In this document: positions 1 to 9,912 of the stretch, piece by piece
How the letters are laid out: every line of letters begins with the position of its first letter
How positions within the stretch are numbered: the stretch's first letter is position 1
NCBI GenBank assembly: GCA_021772055.1
Contig: JAETNR010000001.1
Coordinates: forward strand, 62,001 to 126,000
DNA: 64,000 bases
Direction: 5' to 3'
From: Blautia sp.
Lineage (GTDB): Bacteria > Bacillota > Clostridia > Lachnospirales > Lachnospiraceae
The notes under the pieces: generated by a model
What the model was told of the DNA's origin: nothing
Seen by the model: only the letters and a program-made list of their open reading frames with translations
Databases searched by the model: none
Program-made: the position numbers and the translations under genes

Positions 1-1
1 G

Positions 2-421
2 ATCTATGATACCATTCACCAGAATGCGGAAGCAGTGGCGGCACAGATTGAAAAGATTCATTCGGAAGAAACATCCCTTTTATTCTACAACAATGAACAG
101 TCATTGCGCAGTGTGATCAAACTGGCCTATTTCAGCTATAAAGATTATTATCTTAAATTCGAGGAGCTGCCTGCAGGAGAAGGGTATGCAGATATCGTAT
201 ACCTTCCAAAGAAAACGTCACCTGTACCGGCTCTGGTGATCGAACTTAAGTGGAATAGATCAGCGGAGGGGGCAATCAGGCAGATCAAGGACAAGCGATA
301 TCCTGATGCACTCAGGGAGTATGGCGGGGATATTCTGCTTGTAGGCGTCAATTATGACAAAGACGCGCCGGCCGGAAAAAGGAGACATATGTGCATGATT
401 GAGAAATATGGAATGGTTTGA
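2..421 (+). CDS. C-terminal part of a PD-(D/E)XK nuclease-like protein (AAA-ATPase/DUF1703-type), 5' truncated by window
   Basis: Frame is open from base 2; motif YADIVYLPKK...ALVIELKWN resembles the D...ExK core of PD-(D/E)XK_9 domains. Confidence 0.75.
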   Translation: MYDTIHQNAEAVAAQIEKIHSEETSLLFYNNEQSLRSVIKLAYFSYKDYYLKFEELPAGEGYADIVYLPKKTSPVPALVIELKWNRSAEGAIRQIKDKRYPDALREYGGDILLVGVNYDKDAPAGKRRHMCMIEKYGMV

Positions 422-432
422 AAGGAGTATTT

Positions 433-2178
433 ATGAATCCATATGTATCGTTTGTTTTATGGGCGGCGGTGATCTTTGGGCTGTTTATTTTTCTGATCTG
501 GAGGGACAACCGTAAACGAAAGAAAACCATTCTGAAAAAAATACGGAGTATTTACGGAAATGTTCCGGAAAGAGAATACGAAGCCGGTGACCTGGCGCAG
601 ATTTCCGGGTATTTTCGAAGAAACACAGAGGGACATTTTGTGATTGACGATATTACCTGGAATGATCTGGATATGGATCGTGTTTATATGCTTGTAAATC
701 AGACCGTATCTTCCCCTGGGGAGGATGTTCTTTATGCAATGATGCGTACCCCGCTTTTTTCGAAGGAAGAAATCGAGAGAAGGTATCGTCTTGTTACTTT
801 TTTTGCAGAACATGAAAAGGAAAGGGAAAAGATGCAGCTGCTTCTTTCGGAAGTGGGAAAAAGCAGACTCGGATCCATGACAGAGACGATTCTGGCACTG
901 GAACATGCACCTAAGGTTTCTACTGCAGTACACTTCTGGATGCTGGCAGCGCTGCTGATATCCCTCATTGTTGTTTTGCCCCTTTTTCCTCTTCATGGGT
1001 TCTTTTTGCTGTTTGTATTAAGCATCACAAACATTACCCTTTATTATTCCGGGACAGACAGAAAACGGATCGAAGCCTATCTGGAATGCTTTTCCAGTCT
1101 CCTTCGGATGCTGGGAGCCGCGGATCATATGGAAACTGTGGACTGGCCTGAGGTCCGGGAACAGATGCAGGGAATCCGGGAAGGGAAGAAGGCTTTTGCA
1201 AAGCTTCGAAAGCGCTCTTTTTTTCTGACCAGCCAGAACAGCGGAAACGGGGATCCTTTACAGCTTTTGATGGACTATATCCGTATGGTATTTCATGTGG
1301 ACATTCTTACCTATAATGCCACATTAAAAGAGGTACAGAACAAAACCGGTGTGATTATGACCCTTATAGAAAATATGGGAGAATTGGATGCGGCGATTTC
1401 CATTGCATCCTTTCGCGCGCTCCTTCCATTACAGTGCCGCCCCAAATGGAAGGAATACGATGGGCAGAAAATTCAGATGAACGTGGAGGATCTCTATCAT
1501 CCCCTGGTTGAAGAAGCAGTTGCAAACAGCATCTGCCTTAAGGGCGGTACCTTGGTGACGGGCTCCAATGCATCGGGAAAATCCACCTTTTTAAAGAACC
1601 TGGCCATAAATGCCATTCTTGCCCAGACGCTTGTAATCTGTACGGCGGCTGTCTATGAGGCGCCATTTTTGAAAGTCATGACATCCATGGCTCTGCGGGA
1701 TGATTTAAGGGGAGGCGAGAGCTACTTTATTGTAGAAATCAAATCTTTAAAACGGATCCTGGATGAAAGCAGAAAAAAGGAGCCGATGCTGTGTATCATT
1801 GACGAGGTTTTAAGAGGTACCAATACGATCGAGCGGATTGCGGCTTCTGCAAGGATTCTGGCTTCGCTTACGAATCCATGGATGCTTAGTGTGGCTGCGA
1901 CTCATGACATTGAACTTTCCTATATCCTGGAGCATTTTTACGAGAACTATCATTTTGAAGAAGAGGTGCGGGAACATGAAGTGGTATTTCATTATCTGAT
2001 TCAGAAGGGACGTGCCAATTCCAGAAATGCCATACGCCTTTTGGAAATGCTGGGATATGAGGATGAGATTGTAAAGGATGCCAGAGATGCGGCGGAAAAT
2101 TTTGAACATACAGGTGTATGGGGTTCGTACCGTTTAGAAGGAGACAGACTGGTGAAAAAATGCTGGGATAACGTTTGA
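433..2178 (+). CDS. MutS-related membrane-associated ATPase (MutS domain V)
   Basis: Walker A TGSNASGKSTFLKN, Walker B MLCIIDEVLRGTN, hydrophobic N-terminal helix and a second hydrophobic pair; ATG at 433 follows aaaggagt. Confidence 0.85.
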   Translation: MNPYVSFVLWAAVIFGLFIFLIWRDNRKRKKTILKKIRSIYGNVPEREYEAGDLAQISGYFRRNTEGHFVIDDITWNDLDMDRVYMLVNQTVSSPGEDVLYAMMRTPLFSKEEIERRYRLVTFFAEHEKEREKMQLLLSEVGKSRLGSMTETILALEHAPKVSTAVHFWMLAALLISLIVVLPLFPLHGFFLLFVLSITNITLYYSGTDRKRIEAYLECFSSLLRMLGAADHMETVDWPEVREQMQGIREGKKAFAKLRKRSFFLTSQNSGNGDPLQLLMDYIRMVFHVDILTYNATLKEVQNKTGVIMTLIENMGELDAAISIASFRALLPLQCRPKWKEYDGQKIQMNVEDLYHPLVEEAVANSICLKGGTLVTGSNASGKSTFLKNLAINAILAQTLVICTAAVYEAPFLKVMTSMALRDDLRGGESYFIVEIKSLKRILDESRKKEPMLCIIDEVLRGTNTIERIAASARILASLTNPWMLSVAATHDIELSYILEHFYENYHFEEEVREHEVVFHYLIQKGRANSRNAIRLLEMLGYEDEIVKDARDAAENFEHTGVWGSYRLEGDRLVKKCWDNV

Positions 2179-2248
2179 CAACAGTTCTCTATTGGCGGAA
2201 CCGCTGCCGTTTTATTGCTTTAAGTTGTTAAAATGCAAGGAAAATTCC

Positions 2249-2277
2249 TTGACAAATAGAATACCTGTTTGTATACT
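2249..2277 (+). promoter_or_regulatory. SigA-type promoter for the tyrS T-box transcript
   Basis: TTGACA (2249-2254), 17 nt, TATACT (2272-2277). Confidence 0.8.
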
Positions 2278-2284
2278 TTGTTTA

Positions 2285-2603
2285 TTGAAAGCGAAATGCT
2301 TTATATGTCAAAGGCATGGAAGGGAAGAAGTAGGATAGGGAAAGCAGACAGAGAGCAGCCGGCCGGTGAGAGGCGCCTGTAGAACCTATGTGAATACATC
2401 CCGGAGCTGCGCACCGAATTCAGGAGATAGTAGGCTGCGCCGGAACGGCATCCGTTATCGTGCCGGAGTGAGGGAACCCATGCGGACTGCGTTATGAGGA
2501 ATTCGTCACTTACGGAGGCAGGGGATGCGAGTCCTTTGCGAATTTAGGTGGTATCGCGGGACCCGGTTCTCGTCCTAAAAAGGACAGGAACCGGGCTTTT
2601 TAT
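2285..2603 (+). promoter_or_regulatory. T-box leader (tyrosine-specific)
   Basis: Conserved T-box AGGTGGTATCGCGG at 2546-2559, specifier-loop-like gaaTACatc with TAC at 2395-2397, GC-rich terminator 2562-2603, upstream of tyrS. Confidence 0.92.
2562..2603 (+). terminator. T-box intrinsic terminator
   Basis: cccggttctcgtcct-aaaa-aggacaggaaccggg followed by ctttttat. Confidence 0.85.
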
Positions 2604-2621
2604 ATCAAGGAGGAAAGAAAC

Positions 2622-3848
2622 ATGACAGTTTGGGAAGAACTGAAGGCGAGAGGCCTGATCGCCCAGGTAACAGACGAAGAGGAAATTAAAGAAATGATCA
2701 ACAACGGTAAGGCAACCTTTTATATTGGGTTTGACCCTACTGCAGACAGCCTTCATGTAGGACATTTTATGGCGCTTTGCCTGATGAAACGTCTTCAGAT
2801 GGCAGGCAATAAGCCGATCGCACTCTTGGGCGGCGGCACCGGTATGATCGGAGATCCTTCCGGCAGAAGCGATATGCGCCAGATGATGACCAGGGAAACC
2901 ATTCAGCATAATATTGACTGCTTTAAGAAGCAGATGGAACGCTTCATTGACTTTTCAGACGGAAAGGCTATGATGGTAAATAATGCAGACTGGCTGATGG
3001 ACCTGAATTACGTAGAGGTTTTAAGAGAAGTAGGCGCTCATTTTTCCGTAAACCGCATGCTTACGGCAGAATGCTATAAACAGCGAATGGAGAAAGGTTT
3101 AAGCTTCCTGGAATTTAACTACATGATCATGCAGAGCTACGACTTTTACATGTTATACAAGAAATACGGCTGTAACATGCAGTTCGGCGGCGATGACCAG
3201 TGGAGCAACATGCTGGGCGGTACAGAGCTGATCCGCCGGAAACTTGGCAAGGATGCGTATGCGATGACCATCACCCTGCTTTTAAACTCCGAGGGCAAAA
3301 AAATGGGAAAAACCCAGTCCGGCGCCGTATGGCTGGATCCCAATAAGACTTCTCCTTTCGATTTTTACCAGTACTGGAGAAACGTGGATGATGCGGATGT
3401 GATTAAGTGCATGCGTCTTCTGACCTTCCTTCCTCTGGAAGAAATTGAGGAGATGGCCAAGTGGGAAGGCAGCCAGCTAAATAAGGCCAAGGAGATCCTG
3501 GCATATGAACTGACAAATCTGGTTCATGGCGAGGAAGAAGCAAAGAAAGCCCAGGAAGGCGCAAGGGCATTGTTTGCAGGGGGTGCCAATACCGAAAATA
3601 TGCCTGCAACGGAGCTTACAGAGGAAGATTTTGCGGACGGTTCCATAGATCTCATTTCTCTTCTTGTAAAAGCAGAACTGGTACCGACCCGTTCCGAAGG
3701 CCGCCGTGCCATTGAACAGGGCGGTGTATCCATAGACGGTGAAAAGGTTACAGATGTAAAATCTACAGTTGCAAAGGAAAAGCTGGAAGGCGACGGCATC
3801 ATTCTGAAGCGAGGAAAGAAAAAATTCAATCGGGTTTATGTGAAATAA
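2622..3848 (+). CDS. tyrS: Tyrosyl-tRNA synthetase
   Basis: [17 protein letters not shown]-like motif, GKKMGKT KMSKS-like motif, C-terminal S4-like domain. Confidence 0.97.
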   Translation: MTVWEELKARGLIAQVTDEEEIKEMINNGKATFYIGFDPTADSLHVGHFMALCLMKRLQMAGNKPIALLGGGTGMIGDPSGRSDMRQMMTRETIQHNIDCFKKQMERFIDFSDGKAMMVNNADWLMDLNYVEVLREVGAHFSVNRMLTAECYKQRMEKGLSFLEFNYMIMQSYDFYMLYKKYGCNMQFGGDDQWSNMLGGTELIRRKLGKDAYAMTITLLLNSEGKKMGKTQSGAVWLDPNKTSPFDFYQYWRNVDDADVIKCMRLLTFLPLEEIEEMAKWEGSQLNKAKEILAYELTNLVHGEEEAKKAQEGARALFAGGANTENMPATELTEEDFADGSIDLISLLVKAELVPTRSEGRRAIEQGGVSIDGEKVTDVKSTVAKEKLEGDGIILKRGKKKFNRVYVK

Positions 3849-3872
3849 TACAGATACTAGGAGGAAAAAAGA

Positions 3873-6512
3873 ATGAAAAAATATGGAGTGAACGAACTTC
3901 GCCAGATGTTTCTGGACTTCATGGAAAGTAAGGGACATCTGATCATGAAGAGCTTTCCCCTTGTTCCCCAGGGAGATAAGAGCGTGCTTTTGATCAATGC
4001 CGGCATGACTCCCTTAAAGCCTTACTTCACAGGAGCAGAAGTTCCGCCGAGGACGCGGGTATCTACTTGCCAGAAGTGTATCCGTACAGGCGATATTGAG
4101 AATGTGGGAAAAACTGCACGACATGGTACCTTTTTTGAAATGCTGGGGAACTTTTCTTTTGGAGACTATTTCAAAAAAGAGGCTCTTCACTGGTCCTGGG
4201 AATTCCTGACCGAGGTTGTGGGACTTGATCCTGACAGATTGTACCCTTCTGTTTATCTGGAGGATGATGAAGCATTTAAAATCTGGAATAAGGATATCGG
4301 TATTCCGGCAGAGCGTATTTTCCGTTTTGGAAAGGAAGACAATTTCTGGGAACACGGCGCAGGTCCATGCGGTCCCTGTTCTGAAATCTACTATGACAGA
4401 GGCGAAAAATACGGCTGCGGAAAACCAGGCTGTACGGTGGGCTGCGACTGTGACCGTTATATGGAAGTATGGAATGATGTATTTACCCAGTTTGAGAATG
4501 ACGGAAACGGCAATTATACAGAGCTGACCCAGAAGAATATTGATACCGGTATGGGTCTGGAACGTCTGGCTGTTGTGGTACAGGATGTGGATTCTATTTT
4601 TGATGTGGATACCATCTGCTCCTTGAGAAACCTTGTCTGCCAGATCGCAGGCAGAGAATACGGCAAGACCTACAGTGACGATGTATCCATCCGTCTGATC
4701 ACAGACCATATCCGTTCCGCTACATTTATGATTTCTGACGGGATCATGCCTACCAATGAGGGCAGGGGCTATGTGCTTCGCCGTCTGATCCGCCGTGCTG
4801 CAAGACATGGACGTCTTCTTGGAATTGAAGGAACCTTCCTTGCAAAATTAAGTGCGGAAGTCATCAGCGGCTCTAAGGACGGTTATCCGGAGCTGGAGGA
4901 GAAAAAAGAGTTTATCTTCAAGGTTATCACCAATGAAGAAAACCAGTTTAATAAAACCATTGACCAGGGCCTGAGAATTCTTTCGGATATGGAAGAAACG
5001 ATGAAGGCTGCAGGGGAAAAGACGCTCTCCGGAGAAAACGTATTCAAATTATACGATACCTACGGATTCCCTCTGGATCTCACCAAAGAAATCCTGGAAG
5101 AAAAAGGATATGATATTGACGAGGCCGGCTTCCAGAAAGCCATGGAGGAACAGCGTACCAAAGCACGTACTGCCCGGGAAGTAACCAACTATATGGGTGC
5201 GGACGCTACCGTATATGATGAGATCGATGCTTCCATTACAACGGAATTTGTGGGTTACGATCATCTGGACTTTACTTCCAAAGTAACGGTTCTTACAACG
5301 GAAAAAGAACTGACTGCTTCTCTTATGGAAGGCCAGAAGGGAACCGTTTTCGTAGAACAGACTCCGTTCTATGCCACCATGGGCGGCCAGGAAGGGGATA
5401 TCGGTGTGATCGAGACTGCCAATGGCAGATTTGTGGTAGAATCCACCATTAAGCTTCGCGGCGGCAAATTCGGTCATGTGGGATATATGGAATCCGGTAT
5501 GATTTCCCAGGGAGAAAACGTATCTCTGAAAGTGAATGTTCAGGGACGGAAAGATACAGAGAAAAATCACAGTGCCACCCACCTTCTTCAGAAAGCACTG
5601 AAAACAGTTCTTGGTTCTCATGTAGAACAGAAGGGCTCTCTGGTAACTCCGGACAGACTCCGCTTTGACTTTGCTCATTTCCAGGCAATGACAGAGGAGG
5701 AACTTTCCGCAGCAGAAAATATAGTGAATGAGCAGATTCAGGCAGGGCTGGATGTGCGCACTGACATTATGAATATCGAGGATGCCAAAAAATCCGGTGC
5801 AATGGCTCTGTTCGGGGAGAAATACTCCGAAAAAGTACGTGTGGTTTCCATGGGAGATTTCTCCAAGGAACTTTGCGGCGGTACCCATGTAGACAATACA
5901 GGCTCCATTATGCTCTTTAAGATCGTTTCCGAATCCGGAATCGCTGCTGGTGTGCGCCGTATTGAAGCACTGACAGGAAGCGCCGTTCTGGAATATTATA
6001 AGAAACAGGAGGAAGTCCTTCATGCTGCGGCAAAGGCATTGAAGGCAAACCCTGCTGAACTTCCGGAAAAGATTGCCCATCTCCAGGGAGAGGTGAAAGC
6101 CCTCCAGAGTGAGAATGAATCTCTGAAGAGCAAGCTTGCAAAGGGTGCCCTTGGGGATGTCATGAATCAGGTAACAGAGGTCAAAGGCGTGAAACTTCTT
6201 GCCGCTAAAGTGGAGGGCGTGGATATGAATGGCCTTCGTGATCTTGGTGACCAGTTAAAGGAGAAGCTGGGAGAAGGCGTTGTTGTCCTTGCAGCTGTCA
6301 ATGAAGGAAAAGTAAACCTTCTTGCCATGGCAACGGATGCAGCACAGAAGGCCGGTGCTCATGCAGGCAATCTCATCAAAGCAGTGGCAGCAATCGTTGG
6401 CGGCGGCGGCGGCGGACGCCCGAATATGGCACAGGCTGGCGGTAAAAAACCGGAAAATGCACAGGAGGCCATTGACGCGGCAGCAGGCATTCTGGAAGGA
6501 CAGTTAAAGTAA
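3873..6512 (+). CDS. alaS: Alanyl-tRNA synthetase
   Basis: Full-length AlaS architecture, SATHLLQKAL, CGGTHV, C-terminal GGGGGGRPNMAQAGG. Confidence 0.98.
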   Translation: MKKYGVNELRQMFLDFMESKGHLIMKSFPLVPQGDKSVLLINAGMTPLKPYFTGAEVPPRTRVSTCQKCIRTGDIENVGKTARHGTFFEMLGNFSFGDYFKKEALHWSWEFLTEVVGLDPDRLYPSVYLEDDEAFKIWNKDIGIPAERIFRFGKEDNFWEHGAGPCGPCSEIYYDRGEKYGCGKPGCTVGCDCDRYMEVWNDVFTQFENDGNGNYTELTQKNIDTGMGLERLAVVVQDVDSIFDVDTICSLRNLVCQIAGREYGKTYSDDVSIRLITDHIRSATFMISDGIMPTNEGRGYVLRRLIRRAARHGRLLGIEGTFLAKLSAEVISGSKDGYPELEEKKEFIFKVITNEENQFNKTIDQGLRILSDMEETMKAAGEKTLSGENVFKLYDTYGFPLDLTKEILEEKGYDIDEAGFQKAMEEQRTKARTAREVTNYMGADATVYDEIDASITTEFVGYDHLDFTSKVTVLTTEKELTASLMEGQKGTVFVEQTPFYATMGGQEGDIGVIETANGRFVVESTIKLRGGKFGHVGYMESGMISQGENVSLKVNVQGRKDTEKNHSATHLLQKALKTVLGSHVEQKGSLVTPDRLRFDFAHFQAMTEEELSAAENIVNEQIQAGLDVRTDIMNIEDAKKSGAMALFGEKYSEKVRVVSMGDFSKELCGGTHVDNTGSIMLFKIVSESGIAAGVRRIEALTGSAVLEYYKKQEEVLHAAAKALKANPAELPEKIAHLQGEVKALQSENESLKSKLAKGALGDVMNQVTEVKGVKLLAAKVEGVDMNGLRDLGDQLKEKLGEGVVVLAAVNEGKVNLLAMATDAAQKAGAHAGNLIKAVAAIVGGGGGGRPNMAQAGGKKPENAQEAIDAAAGILEGQLK

Positions 6513-6575
6513 GTCTGTCATCTGGATTTCCAGTAACAAAAAAACAAAATATTTTCTAAAAATACCCAAAAGTTA

Positions 6576-6605
6576 TTGACGAATAGCTGGGCAATGTTAT
6601 ATAAT
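6576..6605 (+). promoter_or_regulatory. Promoter for rpsU
   Basis: TTGACG (6576-6581), 18 nt, TATAAT (6600-6605). Confidence 0.75.
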
Positions 6606-6683
6606 AACAATCGTGCAAGAAAAATACCCAGACAGTTGTATTTAAGCACAATCTACAACTGGAGGGAGGTTAGGTGTGAGTCT

Positions 6684-6860
6684 ATGTCAAATGTAATCGT
6701 AAAAGAGAACGAGACTTTAGATAGCGCTCTTCGCAGATTCAAGAGAAGCTGTGCTAAAGCAGGTATCCAGCAGGAAATCCGCAAGAGAGAGCATTACGAG
6801 AAACCAAGCGTTCGTCGTAAGAAAAAATCTGAAGCCGCAAGAAAACGTAAATATAATTAA
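6684..6860 (+). CDS. rpsU: 30S ribosomal protein S21
   Basis: [28 protein letters not shown]...RKRKYN, 58 aa; the tracked start at 6576 is upstream of the SD ggagggagg. Confidence 0.97.
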   Translation: MSNVIVKENETLDSALRRFKRSCAKAGIQQEIRKREHYEKPSVRRKKKSEAARKRKYN

Positions 6861-6870
6861 TTGTGCGCAG

Positions 6871-6901
6871 AAAATCCCTGACGATTTCGTCAGGGATTTT
6901 T
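6871..6901 (+). terminator. Intrinsic terminator after rpsU
   Basis: aaaatccctgacgatttcgtcagggattttt hairpin plus T run. Confidence 0.9.
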
Positions 6902-6929
6902 ATCAATTAATCTGAAAGAGAAAAATATT

Positions 6930-8492
6930 ATGAATTCTATTTTATTGCTACTGAAGAGATTATTAAAGCTGTTGTTTAATCGAATATTTTATGTTGTCAT
7001 TGCCTTGCTGTTTCAGCTGGGGTGGTTTCTGATCCTGTTTTGGAAGCTTGCAGGCTACTCCAGATATTTTACATTTGCACTTGAGGTCATCAGTATATTC
7101 GTGGTGATCTGGATCGCGAACCAGAAGATCAATCCATCCTATAAATTGGGCTGGACCCTGCTTATCCTGGTGATCCCTGTCTTTGGTCTTGCACTGTACC
7201 TGCTGTTTGGAAGCTCCAGGATTGCTGCGCTTCTTCAGAGCCGATATGAGGAAATTTTAAAAGAGAGCTCCGGATATATGAAACAGAATCTGCAAACGAT
7301 GGAGCGGCTCCGTAAGGAGGATTGTTCGGCTGCAAATCAGTCCGAATATATCTGCAGATTTTCCGGATTTCCTCTTCACGAAAATACTACAGCAGAATAT
7401 TTCCAGGTAGGGGACGATATGTTTCCGGTTTTTGTACGGGAACTGGAAGAAGCAAGACATTATATTTATATTGAATATTTTATTATCAATGATGGAGTGA
7501 TGTGGCAGACGATCCTGGATATTCTGGAGCGGAAGGCTGCAGAGGGGATTGATGTCAGGCTGATCTATGATGATTTCGGATGCCTGACCACACTGCCGCA
7601 TAAATATGAAAAAACCCTGGAAGCCAAAGGTATTCAGTGCAAGGTGTTTAACCGTTTCCGGCCCATTTTAAATATTATTCAGAATAACCGTGATCACAGA
7701 AAAATCTGTGTGATCGACGGCCATACAGGCTTTACAGGGGGCATTAATCTGGCGGATGAATATATTAATCAAAGAGAGCGATTCGGTCACTGGAAGGATA
7801 CGGCCATCATGCTGAAAGGGGAAGCAGTCTGGAATATGACGGCCATGTTCCTGGATATGTGGACTGTGATCACCGGTTCCAAAGAATTGTGGCATTTTGA
7901 AGATTACCTTCCTCACAGATACCATCAGGAGCCTTTTGAGAGCGATGGATTTGTACAGCCATTCTGCGATACACCTCTTGATAAAGAGGTCGTGGGAGAA
8001 AATGTTTATTTAAATATCATCAATAGGGCAAAGCATTATGTCTATATCTGTACTCCCTATCTGATCATTGATAATGAAATGATGACAGCCCTGTGTCTTG
8101 CTGCCAAAAGCGGCATAGACGTAAAGATCATGACCCCCAGTGTGCCGGACAAAAAAATGGTCTTTTTGCTTACCCAGTCCTACTATGAGCAGCTTCTGGA
8201 GGCAGGGGTGCAGATTTATGAATACCAGCCGGGCTTTCTTCATGCAAAGTCCTTTGTGTGCGACGATGAAATTGCGGTAGTCGGCACCATTAATCTGGAT
8301 TACCGCAGTCTGTACCTGCATTTTGAGGATGGGGTATGGATGTATAAGAACCGGGTCATTGATGAAATTTATCAGGACTTTATGGAAACACTGGAATATT
8401 GTCAGCCCATTGACATCAGCTTCTGCAAAAACAGAAACATGGTGGTAAGAGCCATTCAGAGTGTGATGCGGCTATTGGCACCTATGCTTTAA
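6930..8492 (+). CDS. cls: Cardiolipin synthase (phospholipase D superfamily)
   Basis: Two HKD motifs (HRKICVIDGHTGFTGG; HAKSFVCDDEIAVVGT), two N-terminal TM helices. Confidence 0.93.
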   Translation: MNSILLLLKRLLKLLFNRIFYVVIALLFQLGWFLILFWKLAGYSRYFTFALEVISIFVVIWIANQKINPSYKLGWTLLILVIPVFGLALYLLFGSSRIAALLQSRYEEILKESSGYMKQNLQTMERLRKEDCSAANQSEYICRFSGFPLHENTTAEYFQVGDDMFPVFVRELEEARHYIYIEYFIINDGVMWQTILDILERKAAEGIDVRLIYDDFGCLTTLPHKYEKTLEAKGIQCKVFNRFRPILNIIQNNRDHRKICVIDGHTGFTGGINLADEYINQRERFGHWKDTAIMLKGEAVWNMTAMFLDMWTVITGSKELWHFEDYLPHRYHQEPFESDGFVQPFCDTPLDKEVVGENVYLNIINRAKHYVYICTPYLIIDNEMMTALCLAAKSGIDVKIMTPSVPDKKMVFLLTQSYYEQLLEAGVQIYEYQPGFLHAKSFVCDDEIAVVGTINLDYRSLYLHFEDGVWMYKNRVIDEIYQDFMETLEYCQPIDISFCKNRNMVVRAIQSVMRLLAPML

Positions 8493-8505
8493 AGAGTTTG
8501 CTCTG

Positions 8506-8534
8506 GAATCCTGCCCCGGCAGGATTCTTTTTTT
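8506..8534 (+). terminator. Intrinsic terminator after cls
   Basis: GAATCCTGCC-cc-GGCAGGATTC then T7. Confidence 0.92.
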
Positions 8535-8603
8535 GCATATCGGTGACATATTTTCGGCACCCTTCTTTTAAAATAGAATAGAACAAAATATGAGGAGAGT
8601 TTT

Positions 8604-9815
8604 ATGAGCAGAAAATGGAAATGCAGAATATGCTCATGGACACTGGCTGGTTGCCTTTTCTTTGCACAGGCAGCTTCTGCGCAGACGTACATACGCTTTG
8701 AAGAGGAGATTATGGAGGGAGAAGACAGTTCCCAGACGCTCATTTCGGCGCCTGCAGGGCTTTTGATGGAGGCAGCGACAGGCACCGTGATCTATGAAAA
8801 GGATGCAGATACCAGGCGAAGCCCGGCCAGTATTACAAAGATCATGACACTTATCCTGATCTTTGACGCTATCAAAAGCGGCAGTCTGAAAATGGAAGAT
8901 TCCGTTACCACAAGTGCCCATGCGAAATCCATGGGCGGCTCCCAGGTGTTTCTGGAGGAAGGGGAGACCCAGGATGTGGAAACCATGATCAAGTGTATTG
9001 TCATAGCCTCGGGAAATGATGCGAGCGTAGCAATGGCAGAGCATATCGGCGGAAGTGAAGAGGAGTTTGTAAAGCAGATGAACCAAAGAGCACAGGGACT
9101 CGGCATGGAAAATACGCACTTTGTAGATTGCTGCGGTCTTACGGATTCCCCGGAGCACTATACAACAGCCAGGGATATTGCCATCATGAGCAGAGAACTC
9201 ATTGGCCAATACCCGAAAATCCTTCAATATTCCTCTATCTGGATGGATACCATCACCCATGTGACGCGGCAGGGAACCAGTGAATTCGGGCTGACGAATA
9301 CTAATAAGCTACTGCGGGCATATGACGGCTGCGTGGGCCTGAAAACGGGAAGCACCAGCCTGGCAAAGTTCTGTTTATCTGCTGTGGCACAAAGGAACGG
9401 CATTACGCTGATTTCCGTGGTGATGGCAGCGCCGGATTCCAAAGGACGAGTGAAGGACGCGGCAGCCATGCTGAATTATGGTTTTTCCAAATGCAGCCTC
9501 TATGTGGACGAAGAACCGGGAAAATTAAAGGCGCTTCCTGTAAAAAGCGGTATGGAAGAAGCGGTTCCTCTTGTTTTTGCGGAGCAGTTTCAGTATTTAA
9601 GTACAGATGGGAACCCTGTTTCCAAAGTGGAAAAGAAGCTGGAACTTCCGGAAAAAGTGAATGCGCCTGTAAAAAAAGGGGATAAGGCAGGGGAGCTTAT
9701 CTACTCTGCAAATGGAAAAGAACTGGGAAGGATTGGTATTTTGTACGGAAAATCCATTGAAAAAGCCACATACGGACATTGTCTGAAAAAGATATGGGAG
9801 GCCGTACTTCTCTAA
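8604..9815 (+). CDS. D-alanyl-D-alanine carboxypeptidase (DacF/PBP5-like, S11)
   Basis: Signal peptide, SITK (SxxK), SGND (SxN), KTGS motifs. Confidence 0.93.
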   Translation: MSRKWKCRICSWTLAGCLFFAQAASAQTYIRFEEEIMEGEDSSQTLISAPAGLLMEAATGTVIYEKDADTRRSPASITKIMTLILIFDAIKSGSLKMEDSVTTSAHAKSMGGSQVFLEEGETQDVETMIKCIVIASGNDASVAMAEHIGGSEEEFVKQMNQRAQGLGMENTHFVDCCGLTDSPEHYTTARDIAIMSRELIGQYPKILQYSSIWMDTITHVTRQGTSEFGLTNTNKLLRAYDGCVGLKTGSTSLAKFCLSAVAQRNGITLISVVMAAPDSKGRVKDAAAMLNYGFSKCSLYVDEEPGKLKALPVKSGMEEAVPLVFAEQFQYLSTDGNPVSKVEKKLELPEKVNAPVKKGDKAGELIYSANGKELGRIGILYGKSIEKATYGHCLKKIWEAVLL

Positions 9816-9838
9816 CTGAAACAATCTCTTTTATTCTT

Positions 9839-9868
9839 TTGACAAATAGAGGAGTACAGAGTTATAAT
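9839..9868 (+). promoter_or_regulatory. SigA-type promoter for ABC exporter
   Basis: TTGACA (9839-9844), 18 nt, TATAAT (9863-9868). Confidence 0.8.
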
Positions 9869-9912
9869 GAATTCTGTATGAATAAATGAGAAAAGATGAG
9901 GCAGGAGAAAAT

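Noticed and set aside
5049-6080. 343-aa minus-strand ORF inside alaS (and similar long antisense ORFs such as 4014-4808, 14100-14861, 17078-17974, 35122-36126, 41452-42249)
   Set aside because: They lie opposite clearly recognised or conserved genes, lack recognisable motifs, and look like frame artefacts of sense codon usage (Cys/His/Phe-rich translations).
6397-6420. GGCGGCGGC repeat near the end of alaS
   Set aside because: Encodes the conserved glycine-rich GGGGGGRP motif of AlaRS.
6576-6860. 94-aa ORF covering rpsU
   Set aside because: The tracked start lies within the promoter; the S21 protein starts at 6684 after a strong SD.
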